Of a DNA stretch of 64,000 nt, positions 39,401-51,000 are shown in pieces. The notes beneath the pieces were generated by a model, which searched no databases, was not told where the DNA came from, and saw only the letters and a program-made list of their open reading frames with translations. The stretch is taken from the NCBI RefSeq assembly GCF_900496995.4, contig NC_044018.1, positions 28,426,858 to 28,490,857 of the forward strand, written 5' to 3'. This stretch comes from Aquila chrysaetos chrysaetos. Lineage: Eukaryota; Chordata; Aves; Accipitriformes; Accipitridae. The position numbers and the translations under genes are program-made. How positions within the stretch are numbered: position 1 is the stretch's first letter; the number at the start of each line of letters is the position of its first letter.

Positions 39401-42400
39401 ACGGCCGTCGTAAGCCCCGACATCGCCACCATCGATCTCAACACTTTCGAGTTCTCCAAGCCCGTTCAGAACGGCAAACAGCACAGCCGGGGCAACTTCG
39501 ACTGGAGCCTGACTTTCGGCTGGGAGGTCGTCCCACCCCGGGAGAGGCAGCGGAGGAAGGATGAGACCTTCCCCATCAAGTAAGCCATCACAGGGGGGGA
39601 TTTTTATCCACTGCGGAGCTGGTGTGGTGGTAGCAAAGGTTGGATGAGCCCTGGGAACACCGTGTCCAGACCAAAAGGCTGCAAAATGAACTGGCTGAAT
39701 GTGCGCAGCTGCTACAGGGTGCTTAGGGAGGGACAGCCAGGGTGGCAAAGAGCTGGGTGCCCTGTGCCAAGAAACTGCCCCTTCCTCCAGTTGTTTTTGC
39801 TCCTTTTCCCAACAAATTGGCGTTTTCCCTGTTGGTTTTGATCCCTCCAAGTAGGTGATGCTGTCCCTTCCCAGCAGAGCTTCCCCCGTGGGATGCTTGT
39901 CTTGAGGGATCTCAAGTGGTTTGTGCCTGGGAGAGGATGCTCAGACATGATCAGAGCCGTGGGGCTGGCAGAGGAGAAATCTCCCTTGGGATCTGGTGAA
40001 TGTGGAGCCATAAAGGACCCTTTGCAAAAACACGTTTGAACTGCCTCCAGCCATCTCTCTGCTCCTGCAAAGTCTCTCGTTAAGGGTTTAATCACTGTCT
40101 TGTACCTTCTTGCTCTTGGATACCCAGCTACCTGGGCACAGGGTGGGCACCTGTGCTGGCACAACAGCAAGACTGCACCAAAACCCCAGTTTTTATCCCC
40201 TTATTTAGCATGCAGAGAAACCCTGAACGGGTTTTCCCACTGCACCTCTCTGTTGGTGCCCCACGATAAGCCGGGTGCTCCCACCGGGAGATACCGGACA
40301 CCCTGCCTGGCCCCATCCACGTCCCGTCCCCTGGCTGGCGGCAGGGCTGGCTTTGTGCAGAGGTCACCCAGGAGACGTCCCTGTCCCAATAAAGGTCCCT
40401 TTTACCGTGAGCCGGCGGTTTGGCTCCCGGCGTTGTCTCATCTCCGCTCGGCAGGAAAGCAGCAGCTCAGCGAATCCTTTTTTTTTTATTTTTTTTTATT
40501 TTTTCCTGAATAAAAGCAAGTTTCTGTTCCAGCCTCTTCTAAAGATCAGATGGAAAAGATTAGAGAAGCCAGAGGAGTGAATGGGGCGCCGGCCGCTGTG
40601 CTCTAATCTCCCCCCTTCTTTTCGGCGATAGGTTTTCGGTAACAATATCCCCTTTTCGCTTTGAGTTGAGAGCTGGCGGCGAGGCCCCTCGGTGTCACGC
40701 TGCCACCGCCACCTCCGTCCCCTCCTGGCAGCTGGGTCCAGCCCCTCCACCAAAGCCACCGCATCTGGGGCACAGCTGGATGGGGTAGGGAGATGGGGGG
40801 ACACAGCTGCAAAGTGCTCACAGTCGCCGTGAGGGCCATGATGTCCCCAAAACTCAGACTTCTGCTTTTCTATTTTTATTTTAACCCTATTTTGCCCCCC
40901 CTTCTCCCTCCCCTTAGGTCCCCGACCTTTGCCGGTGGCCTCTTTGCCATCTCCAGGTCCTACTTCGAGCACATCGGCTCCTACGACGACCAGATGGAGA
41001 TCTGGGGGGGCGAGAACGTGGAAATGTCCTTCAGGGTAAGGATGGGTCGGTGCCATCTTCAAAGGGTATCTTCAGGGATGCTTCTTGTTGGGGGGCATGG
41101 GGGGGAGGGTTGGACCCCCCCCCACGTCTCAGGCGTTGCCTCCCTGTAGGTCTGGCAGTGTGGGGGTCAAGTCGAGATCATCCCTTGCTCCGTCGTGGGT
41201 CACGTTTTCCGTTCCAAGAGCCCCCACACCTTCCCCAAGGGCACCCAGGTCATCTCCAGGAACCTGGTCCGCCTGGCCGAGGTCTGGATGGACGACTACA
41301 AGGAGATCTTCTACAGGAGGAACCAGCAAGCTGCGCAGATGGCCAGAGAGGTACCGGGCATGCCGGCGGGCTTCTGGTTCTCCTGGGTCGGGGACTGATC
41401 CTGCTGGGAGCTCGGGCCTGAGCAGAGGGAGGAGGTGGGCTCAGCCTGCAGCTGGGAAGGCAAATGCAGGTGGAAAGATGTAGCCAAAAAGCTATTTTTT
41501 ATTTTTTCTTTTTGACCATAATGTGTTCTAGTAGAAAAACATCAATTGTGAAAATTTTTTTTACGACACCAAAACGTTGTACTGTGATGCCAAAATGTCC
41601 CAGCCCTCTCGGTGAGTGGCCCCAGCCTGAGGGTACCTGCCAGGTGCTGGGGATGTCTTGCAAGACCCCACCACCGGTCTGGGTCCTGGGCACACTGTGA
41701 CAGACGATGACAAAGCCGGGAAGACCCCTCAGCTCTGAGCCCCGGCTCGGGAGGGTTTTTTTTGTTTTTTCCTTGCTGGCTTCGGAGGTTAGTTTAATTT
41801 TCTCACGTGACTTTGTCGATAGAAGACGTATGGTGACATTACAGACCGGCGCAAGCTGAGGGAGCAGCTCCACTGCAAGAACTTCACCTGGTACCTCCAG
41901 ACCATCTACCCAGAGATGTTCGTCCCTGACCTGACTCCAACTTTTTACGGAGCGGTGAGTATGAGCATCCTGCTGGGCTCAGTCCTTGGCTAGAAATAAC
42001 TACAGCAGTGAAGTCCCCAAAAGGCTGGGTTTGGGGTTTTTGCATTTAAACCAGCGTGCTGGAGGGTTTTGGTGCAGCCGTGTCCGTCACCAGCTGGTGG
42101 GGCTGGTTCAGGCTCTGGCTGATGGTGAAAGAGCTGGAATCCGGCAGAGCTGGTTTGGGGCGAGTTACGGGGTGGGGGACCCGCGGGGATGTGGCGTTGG
42201 GTTAAATTGGGTGAAAGAGCTGAAAGCTTCCGTGAGCACCGTGCCAGCATTGACATGCACAGGGTGGACTTGAAAAACCGAGCTGGGGACGGGCAGGATG
42301 TGGAGCGTCGGCTCCGTCCCCGAGGATGGAGCTGCCAAAAAAAGCCCCTTTCCTCCAAGCCGGTTGTTGGGGTCTAATTCTGACCTTCCTCAGCCGGGGC

Positions 42401-43350
42401 GATGTGAAAGCAGCTGTCGGACGCAGCGACAGCCAGGGCGAGGGCTGGGTGCTGGCTCCCGTCCGGGTTTTAATTTACCTTTGTTTCCCAAAACCTCGTC
42501 CCTGGCAGCTCTCATGGCCAGACGGAGGCATTGGCGCGGGCATTCCTCGCGTCCTGGAAAGGACAAGGGACCCAGACACGGCACCTAGTACCGGGTTCAT
42601 GTTTGTACAGCGATAACTAAGTGCCCCACAAAGCCCAAATCCAAGGCAGATCCCTACCCCGGGATGTTGGAGCCCAGCTTACCCCGCTGCCCCTTTTTTT
42701 TTTCCCCTCCACCACAGATAAAAAATGAGGGCACCAAGAGCTGCCTGGACGTTGGTGAGAACAACCACGGTGGGAAACCGCTCATCATGTACCCCTGCCA
42801 CGGGATGGGGGGCAACCAGGTGGGCACCCATCAACCCCCCCCGCTGTTTTTCCCCTGGGGGTTACTTTCTCGGGGTGCAGCAGCATCATGTCTCCTCTCT
42901 GGTCTTGCCCCCCACCCAGTATTTTGAGTACACGAGCCAGCAGGAGCTGCGGCACAATATCGGGAAGGAGCTCTGCCTGCGAGCGGGCTCGGGATCGGCC
43001 GAGCTGGGCGACTGCCAGTACCGAGGGAAGCCCGGGCGGGTGCCGGCTAACGAGGAGTGGGACCTGGCACAGGTGAGAAGATGCGTCTCCATCCCGGGAA
43101 TCACCCAAGGGGACAGTGGCATCGTCCCGTCCACCCCCTCCATCGTGGCGATGCTTCTCTGCCGCTTCCCCTCGGTCGCATCCTTTCTTCGCCCCACCAG
43201 CATCGCTGAGCTGATGCCGTCTTTATCTTTTGGCAGGACCGGCTGATTAAAAACCCAGCCTCCGGTACGTGTTTGACGGCACGAGGGAAGCACCCGGCGA
43301 TGGTTCCCTGTGACCCGATGGACCCCCACCAGCTCTGGTCCTTCACCTAG
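36444..43350 (+). CDS. GALNT6: GALNT6, polypeptide N-acetylgalactosaminyltransferase 6
   Basis: Golgi type II membrane enzyme that transfers GalNAc from UDP-GalNAc to serine/threonine, starting mucin-type O-glycans. ATG at 36560; the exon begins at 36444 with 5' UTR. Coding parts: 36560-37047, 37920-38092, 39099-39248, 39345-39579, 40918-41035, 41150-41350, 41823-41954, 42718-42819, 42920-43072, 43237-43350. All join in frame to give 621 aa; human has 622. Residues about 11-29 ([18 protein letters not shown]) are the membrane anchor. [20 protein letters not shown] opens the glycosyltransferase-A domain; the metal-binding DXH motif is DAH 268-270; the Gal/GalNAc-T motif WGGENVE is at 378-384. 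A ricin-type lectin domain fills about 500-621 (CLDVGENN, then QLWSFT at the end). The N-terminal stretch with [10 protein letters not shown] and [14 protein letters not shown] matches GALNT6 rather than GALNT3. It lies tail-to-head with CELA1 as in human. Confidence 0.97.
38955..39015 (+). repeat. Pentanucleotide microsatellite (gggat/ggcat)
   Basis: A short run of gggat and ggcat units lies in the GALNT6 intron before the exon at 39099. It has no coding role. Confidence 0.8.
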
Positions 43351-44295
43351 GCGGGAAGCAGAGTGGCCCAAGCCCCTGGCCGTCCCCAACCGCGCTCAGG
43401 AAACCAGAATCCAAAAAAACTTCCCCTTTTTTTAATTTAAGAAGCGAAAGCCTTAAATATGCTGCATTTCATGGTTGCCTTGAACTAAGTCCCGTGCCTT
43501 TGGAGCGGGGAAAGCCCAGGGAGCGGAGCCTGGCCAGCGGTACCCCGCAGAGCCCAAAATGCGGCGGTCGTAGTGATGCCTGAGGATGCTCTTTGGTACC
43601 CAGCTGCTGCTCATCCTTCCCCTCCCCGGCTCCAGCCAGAGACTGGGAAATTCGTATCGGGCACTGAAAAACGCGGCCACGCTGCCCTGCACGTGAAAGC
43701 AGGGTGGGAAACTCCTGCCAGCGAGGAGGAGGATGGCGACCGGCCCTGCGGCTCATCCCGTGGGAGGGTGGATCGTGGTTTGTCGTGGCCCCGTGTGGGT
43801 AATGGAATCCCCCCCAGCACCCAGTGCTGCCAGGGGGCTGCCAGGATCTGGCCCTCGCCCGCCATAGCCCTGCAAGCATCGTGTATCACTGCTGCCAGGG
43901 TGGGAGAAGTTGGGCTGTCTGCCTTAGATATCAGGCTTGATTTGGGGTGGGAAGTTAGATTTTTTTTTTTTATTTTATTATTATTATTATTATATGATGA
44001 TGATTGCTGGGTGCGATTCTGCTCATCCTGGTGCTGATCTGGAGGAGAGTTTTTTCTCCGAATGGCACAGCTCGAACGCACCGCGGCATCCTCCCGGAGA
44101 CGCTCTCACCAGCGCCCAGGTGTGAGATCTCCTCCTTCCCCTCGTTTTCTTCAAGCCCAACTACTGTAGCTGCCACTTTCATTGCCATTTCATTTAGGGG
44201 GGGTGCGGGGGACACCCCTCCTGGAAGTGGCGTGGGGGTGGGAGAACCTGTCTTTGGATACATGACCTCAAATAAAGAGATGATTTATTTTACAG
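43351..44295 (+). other. GALNT6: GALNT6 3' untranslated region
   Basis: Sequence after the GALNT6 stop codon, ending shortly after an AATAAA at 44271-44276. No other gene is seen in it. Confidence 0.7.
44271..44276 (+). terminator. GALNT6: GALNT6 poly(A) signal
   Basis: AATAAA about 920 bp after the stop codon, the first clear canonical signal downstream. Confidence 0.7.
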
Positions 44296-44299
44296 ACAT

Positions 44300-44623
44300 C
44301 CCGTCTCCGGCTTCCTCCGAGCTCCCACCCCTTCTCTGATTTAATTTTCCCCTCTCTTCTTGCCCTGGAAACTCCCTTTTGCAGCCCAGAAGTGGGTTTA
44401 AAGCCACTTTTGCAATGAGGCATCACATTTGGGGTGGTTCAAATTTGGGTTGGGTTGTCCTGTGCCAGGGTGGAGGCTTCACTGCCATCCCTTGCTGTGT
44501 TCCCTTCTGTGCTGATAAAACAAATAAGTGATTATTTGGAGACCATTTTCCCCATGAAATCTTATGTTTTCCTTAGAGATAAGAGCAGAAATGCAGCAGG
44601 TGCTTTTTTTTTTCCTTTCCTTT

Positions 44624-44656
<33 letters not shown>

Positions 44657-45280
44657 CTGGGTGAACTGATAATCACCACTACCACAACTGCTGTTTTCCA
44701 GTGACTGCTCCATCAGTGGAGCAAAAACCTCACTGCTGCAAGTTCACCCCGCTCAGAACAGCCTCAATTTCTTTTTAAAGGGGTAAAAAATGAAACTGTT
44801 TTGGCCAGAAATCAGGTTTTTCTTAAAAACTACATTGGTGTTTCATTTAACCTCAAAATAATGCCCCATGGAGGTCATGTCCGGTCCCTGCTCTGGTGCT
44901 GGCTGTCCTGGGTGGGGTGGGGGTTTTTTGGAGTGGGTGAAGGTCTTGCCCTGCATTTGCCTCAGTTTCCCCATCCTGGCAGCAATGCGGGTGCCGTTCA
45001 TGTGTTGGATAAAACTCTTGGAGGCATCCCATGAATGAATAAATGTGATACGAGGACCACAGCTGGGGCATCCTCAGGGATTGAGACCGGGAGAAACTCG
45101 TGACAACGTTGCCTGAGATGTGCAGAAGAGGAAGGTGCAAAAGCAGGTCATCGTCTCCTCGGGCATTTGGGCTGCCTGTGCAAAGCCGAGGGAGACTTGG
45201 GGTGCACCCAGGGTTTTTCGGCCCTGACCTTCGGGACCGTGTGTGTTTTGGAAGAGGGACCAAGGCTGCTCGATAGGCCC
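44300..45280. other. GALNT6-CELA1 intergenic region
   Basis: No gene is seen. A long T-run lies at about 44607-44653. The last few hundred bases should hold upstream CELA1 control sequence. Confidence 0.5.
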
Positions 45281-45282
45281 GT

Positions 45283-45302
45283 GTCACCTGGTTTTCTTCC
45301 CG
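45283..45302 (+). promoter_or_regulatory. CELA1: PTF1-like element (A element) of CELA1
   Basis: The sequence is an E-box CACCTG (45285-45290), six bases, then TTCCC (45297-45301). Rodent elastase-1 genes have a bipartite PTF1 site of the same form, with an E-box next to an RBPJ-type TTTCCC box, just upstream of the promoter, and it drives acinar expression. The site lies about 95 bp before the start codon and upstream of a TATA-like box, as expected. Confidence 0.55.
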
Positions 45303-45321
45303 TCCCTCCTTCTCCATCCCG

Positions 45322-45327
45322 TTTAAA
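45322..45327 (+). promoter_or_regulatory. CELA1: TATA-like box of CELA1
   Basis: TTTAAA about 57 bp upstream of the ATG at 45379, which would place transcription start near 45350-45355. Pancreatic protease genes usually have TATA promoters with very short leaders. Confidence 0.5.
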
Positions 45328-45378
45328 GCCGCCGGCGGTGCAGCCCCCACCACAGACGAAGCGCTGCCGTGGTCCAGG

Positions 45379-47233
45379 ATGATGCTGCAGCTCGTCCTCC
45401 TCGCCGCCCTCGCCCTCTGCGGTGTGTCTTTCATGGGAAATCGTCGGCCTCGTTAGCTGATGACGACCCCCCTGGTTATGATTCACTTCCCCCTCCACCC
45501 CAACCCTCTCTCCCACAGGGCGCTGCTCCGAGCAGGATCTCGATGGGGTGCAACGGGTAGTCGGTGGGACCGAGGCACGCACGCACGCCTGGCCCTCCCA
45601 GGTGGGTCCTTCCCGGCGTCAGCCGGTAAATCCCATGGGGGTCTCAACCCACCGGGACCATATGGTGAGACCCCCCCATATTTCGCATCCCCCCCCCCCC
45701 CCCCCCCCAGATCTCCCTCCAGTACTACTCCAGCGGCAGCTGGCATCACACCTGCGGAGGGTCCCTCATCCAGAGAAACTGGGTGATGACAGCAGCCCAT
45801 TGCGTGGATCGGTGAGTGGGTACGGGGAGCCCGCCTTTCTCTCATGGAAAAGCTGTTTTCCACCAAAAACCTTTCCAAGGGGAAATTTTGGCTGCCCCAA
45901 CCCGCAGAGCAACGGTCCTTTAAGGTCTTTGCTGGTCTTCCTTTAAGAGCTTACATGGACCATCTCTGGGAGCATCTTCTCCTTGCACTGATCCTTTCCA
46001 TACCAGCTTACAGTTAAAATAATAATAATTTATGGCCTGATCCTGTGTTTTTTCGCCTTCCCGGCAGTAACCGGAACTTCCGTGTCGTGGCCGGCGATCA
46101 CAACCTCTACAGGAGTGACGGCAGCGAGCAGGTCTTCAGCGTGAGCAAGATCATCATCCATCCCTACTGGAATAGCAACAACGTCGCCGGGGGGTAACGC
46201 ACGTGGGGAGGGGGATTTTGGGGGAGCATCGCTGGGAATCGAGGGGGGGGTCCCTGCAACATCCTCTCCCTCCTCTCGCCAGCTACGACATCGCCCTGAT
46301 CCGCCTGTCCAGTTATGCCACCCTGAACAGCTATGTGCAGCTGGCGGTCCTGCCCCCGGAGGGATCCGTCCTGCCCAACAACTACCCCTGCTACATCACT
46401 GGCTGGGGTCTCACCCGCAGTGAGTGCCGATGGGTCACCCCGGCTCTAAATCACCCAAAAAATATGGGAAACGTGGGGGGCTGAATGATATTTTTAAGCC
46501 CTTTGAGGTCCCAGGAGGCATCACGCAGGGCTTTGCTGGGGGCAGGGAGTTGCCCAACGTTGGGTGGGGTCGTGCCAAGGTTTGGGGGGGATTTTATGCA
46601 GGAAAAGGGGCTCGGTGGCGTCTGCGGGCTCTGCTTTGGCAAGGGGCGGGGGGGTTTGCGGTGTCTCGCAGGTCTTTGCCGGCGTGGCGTTAACCGGCAC
46701 TCGGTTGCGTGCAGCCAACGGGCAGCTCTCCAGCGTCCTGCTGCAGGCGTACCTGCCCGTGGTGGACTACCAGATCTGCTCCAGCTCTTCCTACTGGGGC
46801 TCCACCGTCAAGACCACCATGGTCTGTGCCGGCGGTGACGGTGTGCGCTCCGGCTGCCAGGTACGACCCCGGCATCCCGCTTTTCCCCCTCCCGGCATCC
46901 CACCGGCATCCCGTTTCCTACCACCTCACACGGGTTCGTCGGTCCGGCAGGGTGATTCAGGCGGTCCCCTCCACTGCGAGGTGAACGGGCGGTACCAGGT
47001 CCACGGCGTCACCAGCTTCGTCTCCAGTCTGGGCTGCAACGTCAAGTACAAACCCACCGTCTTCACCCGCGTCTCTGCCTACATCTCCTGGATGAGGAGT
47101 GTAAGGCGACGGCAGGGCTCAGGCAGCTGGGGGGCTGAGACCTGGCACTATCATTGCACTGATGCACCGGCTGTATCCCTGCTCGGCTCAACCGTTGCCT
47201 TTCTTCTCCTTCCAGGTGATGGCCCAGAACTGA
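45379..47233 (+). CDS. CELA1: CELA1, chymotrypsin-like elastase 1 preproprotein
   Basis: Secreted pancreatic serine protease that cuts after small aliphatic residues. Eight in-frame exons: 45379-45421, 45519-45601, 45711-45811, 46068-46193, 46283-46419, 46715-46860, 46951-47100, 47216-47233. The product is 267 aa. Residues 1 to about 16 ([14 protein letters not shown]) form a signal peptide; activation cleavage falls between R27 and V28 of QRVVGG. The catalytic triad is complete: H72 in TAAHC, D120 in YDIAL, S215 in GDSGGP. The pocket is of elastase-1 type: serine at the chymotrypsin-189 position (VRSGCQ), valine in SFVSS and threonine in KPTVF. The end WMRSVMAQN matches the elastase-1 C-terminus. 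A second ATG follows the first directly, so the start could be 45382. Upstream TATA and PTF1-like sites suggest acinar expression. The gene looks intact. Confidence 0.97.
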
Positions 47234-47301
47234 GGGGTGGCAGGAGAAGAGCCCGGTCCCCACGTTTTGGTCAGAGGGGTTTAAAACCTGTAGCTGGCAT
47301 C

Positions 47302-47307
47302 AATAAA
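47302..47307 (+). terminator. CELA1: CELA1 poly(A) signal
   Basis: AATAAA about 70 bp after the stop codon, giving the short 3' UTR typical of pancreatic zymogen genes. Confidence 0.85.
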
Positions 47308-47319
47308 ATCTGTTCCTCT

Positions 47320-47950
47320 CTCTGGCGTGCTGGTGGATGCTTTGCCCCACAGCCCGACAATCCTTTCTCCTCCAACCCTCAGCATCTTTTTCCCCTCCCG
47401 TCTTCCAGACCATCCCTTTGGCCGCGTCCCTCCTCTTCCTCGCACCTTAGGAAAGAGCCACAGGGAAAAACAACTGGCTCCGTGCTTTCGGGGCAGCCAG
47501 AAAGTCCCTGGGATAATGGGAAAGGGGAAAATGCTGCAAATCCCCTTCATGGGCAGCAATGCAGCTCCTTGGGGACACAGGGGGGATCCAGGGGGATCCA
47601 GTCGGGATTTTTCTCTGGCACTAGCTTCATTTCTCTTCCAAAACCGACCTCCTTTGCAATGAGAGATGTCGGCTTCGGTGACGGTTACCGCCTCGCCCCG
47701 CGGCTGCATCCCAGAGTGCCAACTGTGCCACAACCCCACCTGGCCCGGGGATAAAATACCAGCACCCAAAATTGCACCAAAAGCCAAATTTAAACCCCAA
47801 ACCGGAGTCTCGTGGAAGAATTGAGAGGCAGGCACAGGTTCCCCGTCACCCCTTTGGCTCACCCACGTCCCTGGGTGCACGGGGGAGCCTTTCCGGGGGG
47901 GTAGCGCGGCAGAGGGTGCCCGGGTGCTCGGCGGATGCCGGCAGCCGCCT
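47320..47950. other. CELA1-BIN2 intergenic region
   Basis: About 0.6 kb with no recognised gene. The distal end should contain the BIN2 promoter. Confidence 0.5.
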
Positions 47951-47957
47951 CGCCTCG

Positions 47958-47966
47958 AACTTCCTC
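47958..47966 (-). promoter_or_regulatory. BIN2: PU.1/ETS-type motif before BIN2
   Basis: The minus strand reads GAGGAAGTT, a good PU.1 core, about 56 bp before the BIN2 ATG. BIN2 is expressed in myeloid and other blood cells, where PU.1 commonly drives TATA-less promoters. A motif this short is suggestive only. Confidence 0.35.
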
Positions 47967-48021
47967 CATAGCAAACATCAAACCGCAGCGCGCGGCTGCG
48001 AGCAGGAACCGAGCTGCAGCC

Positions 48022-51000
48022 ATGGCAGAGGGCAAGAGCGGGGGAGCCGGGCTCTTCGCCAAGCAAGTCCAGAAACGGTTCAGCCGGGCGCAGGAGAAGG
48101 TACGGCGCGATGCCCGCCCGCGACGCCCGGCCCCAAAAATCCCTTGATTTGATTTTACTCTTTAAATTTTTTCCACTGCGGCACTGAGAGGTGGGGGGGG
48201 TGGCACAACCGCTTGGCACCCATGGGTGCTCATAGGGTGTTAGTTTGGGCGGTTCTGGGTCAACGTCATCGTTGCTCCAAGGCTTTGGGCGTGATGGCAT
48301 CTCCCCAAAGCCCCCCAGGCTGCTTTGGGTTCTCTAAAAGTGGGATTTTTCCACCCAAAGTTCCTTCCGGAGGTTACGGGGGGACCGTGCGCTTGTGGCA
48401 TGGGGTCCCTTGGGCTGGCGGGAGGTGACGGTCCCCAGCAGAACCCGGCACGGGGATGGTCCCAGGAACGCCGGTGTAGCTGGCACTGGCCACGCAGGAA
48501 GCGAGGGGGAAGGGCTCCGGAAGTGGGCAGAAATGGGGTAATTCTCGGCTGTTTTGGGATGGTTCGGGGTCATCTCTTTCCCTTTCTCTCCCCAAAAAAA
48601 AGCAGGCAGCGACTCCCATTTTGGGGGCGATGCGAAGCCGCCCACCACACCAAACCCACCCGCTCCCGGGTTTCCTGGCCGGGGCTCGGTGCTAAATTCA
48701 GCTCCCCCGTGACTGTATCAGCGCGGGCCAGGCTCCGGCCGCTTCCCGGGGGGGGGGGGTCAACCTCTTCCTGGACACCCCAAAGCTCCCTCCCGCCCGG
48801 CCTCACCACGCTCCTGCGATGGTGGGTCCGGAGGCAGCCTTCGGCCACAGACCATCCTCATCCTCGGTACGGTGTCACCGGTGCCCGGCGAGGCAGCACC
48901 CAAGGCTTCACCTGCACCCACAGTCACGTGCGTGGGTGTTTTGGGGTACATAGGGCTGCACCTACAGGGTTTTACAGGGTGGGGTGATCGGTTAGCACCC
49001 AAAAAGTCACCATTTTCCTCTAAAAAATAAAAGCACCAAAATTTTGCATTCCCCATCCAAATCCCTGCTCGGCATCAGCTGTGCTGGATCCTCAGCATTC
49101 CCTGAGAGGGGCTTTCGCCGGTGCCGACCCCACTCCTGCCAGGAGCTAGAGCCCGGTGGGCAGCGCCGAGGTCAGAGCTGACAGTTCTTCCCACATCTCC
49201 ATCTCTCTCCATCCCAGGTTTTGCAGAAATTGGGCAAAACGGTGGAAACCAAAGACGAGCAGTTCGAGCAAAGCGCGTACAACTTCCAGCTGCAGCAGGT
49301 TGCACCAGGGAGCAGGGAAAGGGGGGACGGGGACACCCTTACACCACCCCTTGGTCCCGCTGCCTCCCGGGGTCCCTCCGTCCCCGTTGGGCTTGTGGAA
49401 ATCACCACAAGCCCTCAGGGACAGCCCTGACCTGTCCCTTCGCTGCGTTGCTTTGCAGAACGAAGGCAATAAACTCTACAAAGACCTGAAGGCTTTCCTT
49501 GGCGCGGTGAAAGGTACGGCACCCCATCCCCATAAATATGCCGGGAAAACCCTATGGGCACTACAGAGGAGCCGGGAGGGGTTTGAGCATCACTGCATTT
49601 TCTTACCCAGGATAATAAATAATAATAACAACAATAACAATAATAATAATTAGTAATACATAATAATACATATGAACTATAATAAGTAATACTAAATAAT
49701 AAAAAATTATTAAATAAAAAAATAATAAATAACATATTTGCATCCCCTGGCCGGGCGGCAGTGATGCACGAGAGCTCCCGGAAAGTGGCTGAAACGCTGC
49801 AGGAGATTTACAGCACCGACTGGGACGGTCACGAGGAGCTGAAATCCATCGCAGCTGTGAGCCCCTTGACATGCCCCCGCTGTCCCCAAGGGTCCCCTTT
49901 GAGCATCAGGGGGGGCGGCGAACTGAGCTGGGGGGGGTTCCCGGGGGATGCAGCCCAGCACGTACCGACCGAGGGAGGGTTTGGGGGGGGGGATTCCGGG
50001 CGTTATAGCCCCGTCCCCGCTTCTTCCACCCCACAGAGCAATGACCTCCTGTGGGACGACTATGAGGCGAAGCTGGCCGACCAAGCCCTGCGGCTGATGG
50101 AGAACTACCTGGCTCAATTTGGGGACTTTAAGGTACCCCTCGTGCGCGGTGTCGGGGCGGGGGGGGGCAAAGGGCTGTATCCTGGCTCACCTTGCCCCCC
50201 CGCGCAGGAGCGCATCGCCAAGCGGGGCCGTAAGCTGGTGGACTACGACAGCGCCCGGCATCACCTGGAAGCTCTGCAAAGCGCCAAGAAAAAGGACGAG
50301 GCGAAAATCGCCAAGGTCGAGCCTCCCATGGGACCCCCACCTGGCGCAGCCCCCCATGTTCTGGCCGTGCCGGCAAAGCCACGGCCCCCCCTTTCCTCCC
50401 CGCAGGCTGAGGAGGAGTTTAATAAAGCCCAAACGGTGTTTGAAGACCTGAACAGGGACCTTCGGGAGGAGCTGCCGGTTCTGTACGGCAGGTACCGGGG
50501 GTGCCGCAGGGGCTGGGGGACATTGCAGGACTGGGGGACATCGCGAGGACTGGGGGACATCATGGGGCTGGGGGTCATTGCAGGGGCTGGGGGACGTCAT
50601 GGAGCTCAGGAACATCGTGGGGCTGAGCGACATTGTGGGGCTGGGGGACATCGTGGGGGCTGGGGATGTCACAGGGCTGGGGGACATCACAGGGGCTGGG
50701 GGACATTGCAGGGCTGGGGGACATCGTGGGGACTGGGGGACATCACGGGGGCTGGGGATGTCGCAGGGGCCGGGGGACATTGCAGGGCTGGGGGACATCG
50801 CAGGGGCTGGGGGACATCGCAGGAACTGGGGGACATCGCGGGTACTGGGGGACATCGCGGGGCTGGGGGATGTTTTGGGGCTGGGGGACATCGCAGGGCT
50901 GGGGGATGTTTTGGGGCTGGGGGACATCGCGGGGCTGGGGGATGTTTTGGGGCTGGGGGACATCGCAGGGCTGGGGCAGGCACGTGGCCCCGGGGGATGA

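Noticed and set aside
44607-44653. Long T-run as the tail of a reverse-strand processed pseudogene or SINE
   Set aside because: No gene-like or tRNA-like body and no target-site duplication was found next to it.
46564-47754. 396-aa plus-strand open frame
   Set aside because: It contains CELA1 exons 6 and 7 but reads through introns and the 3' flank; the spliced model explains the conserved parts.
47281-48300. 339-aa minus-strand open frame opposite the BIN2 start
   Set aside because: Overlaps the CELA1 3' end and BIN2 exon 1 on the other strand; no similarity or start context.
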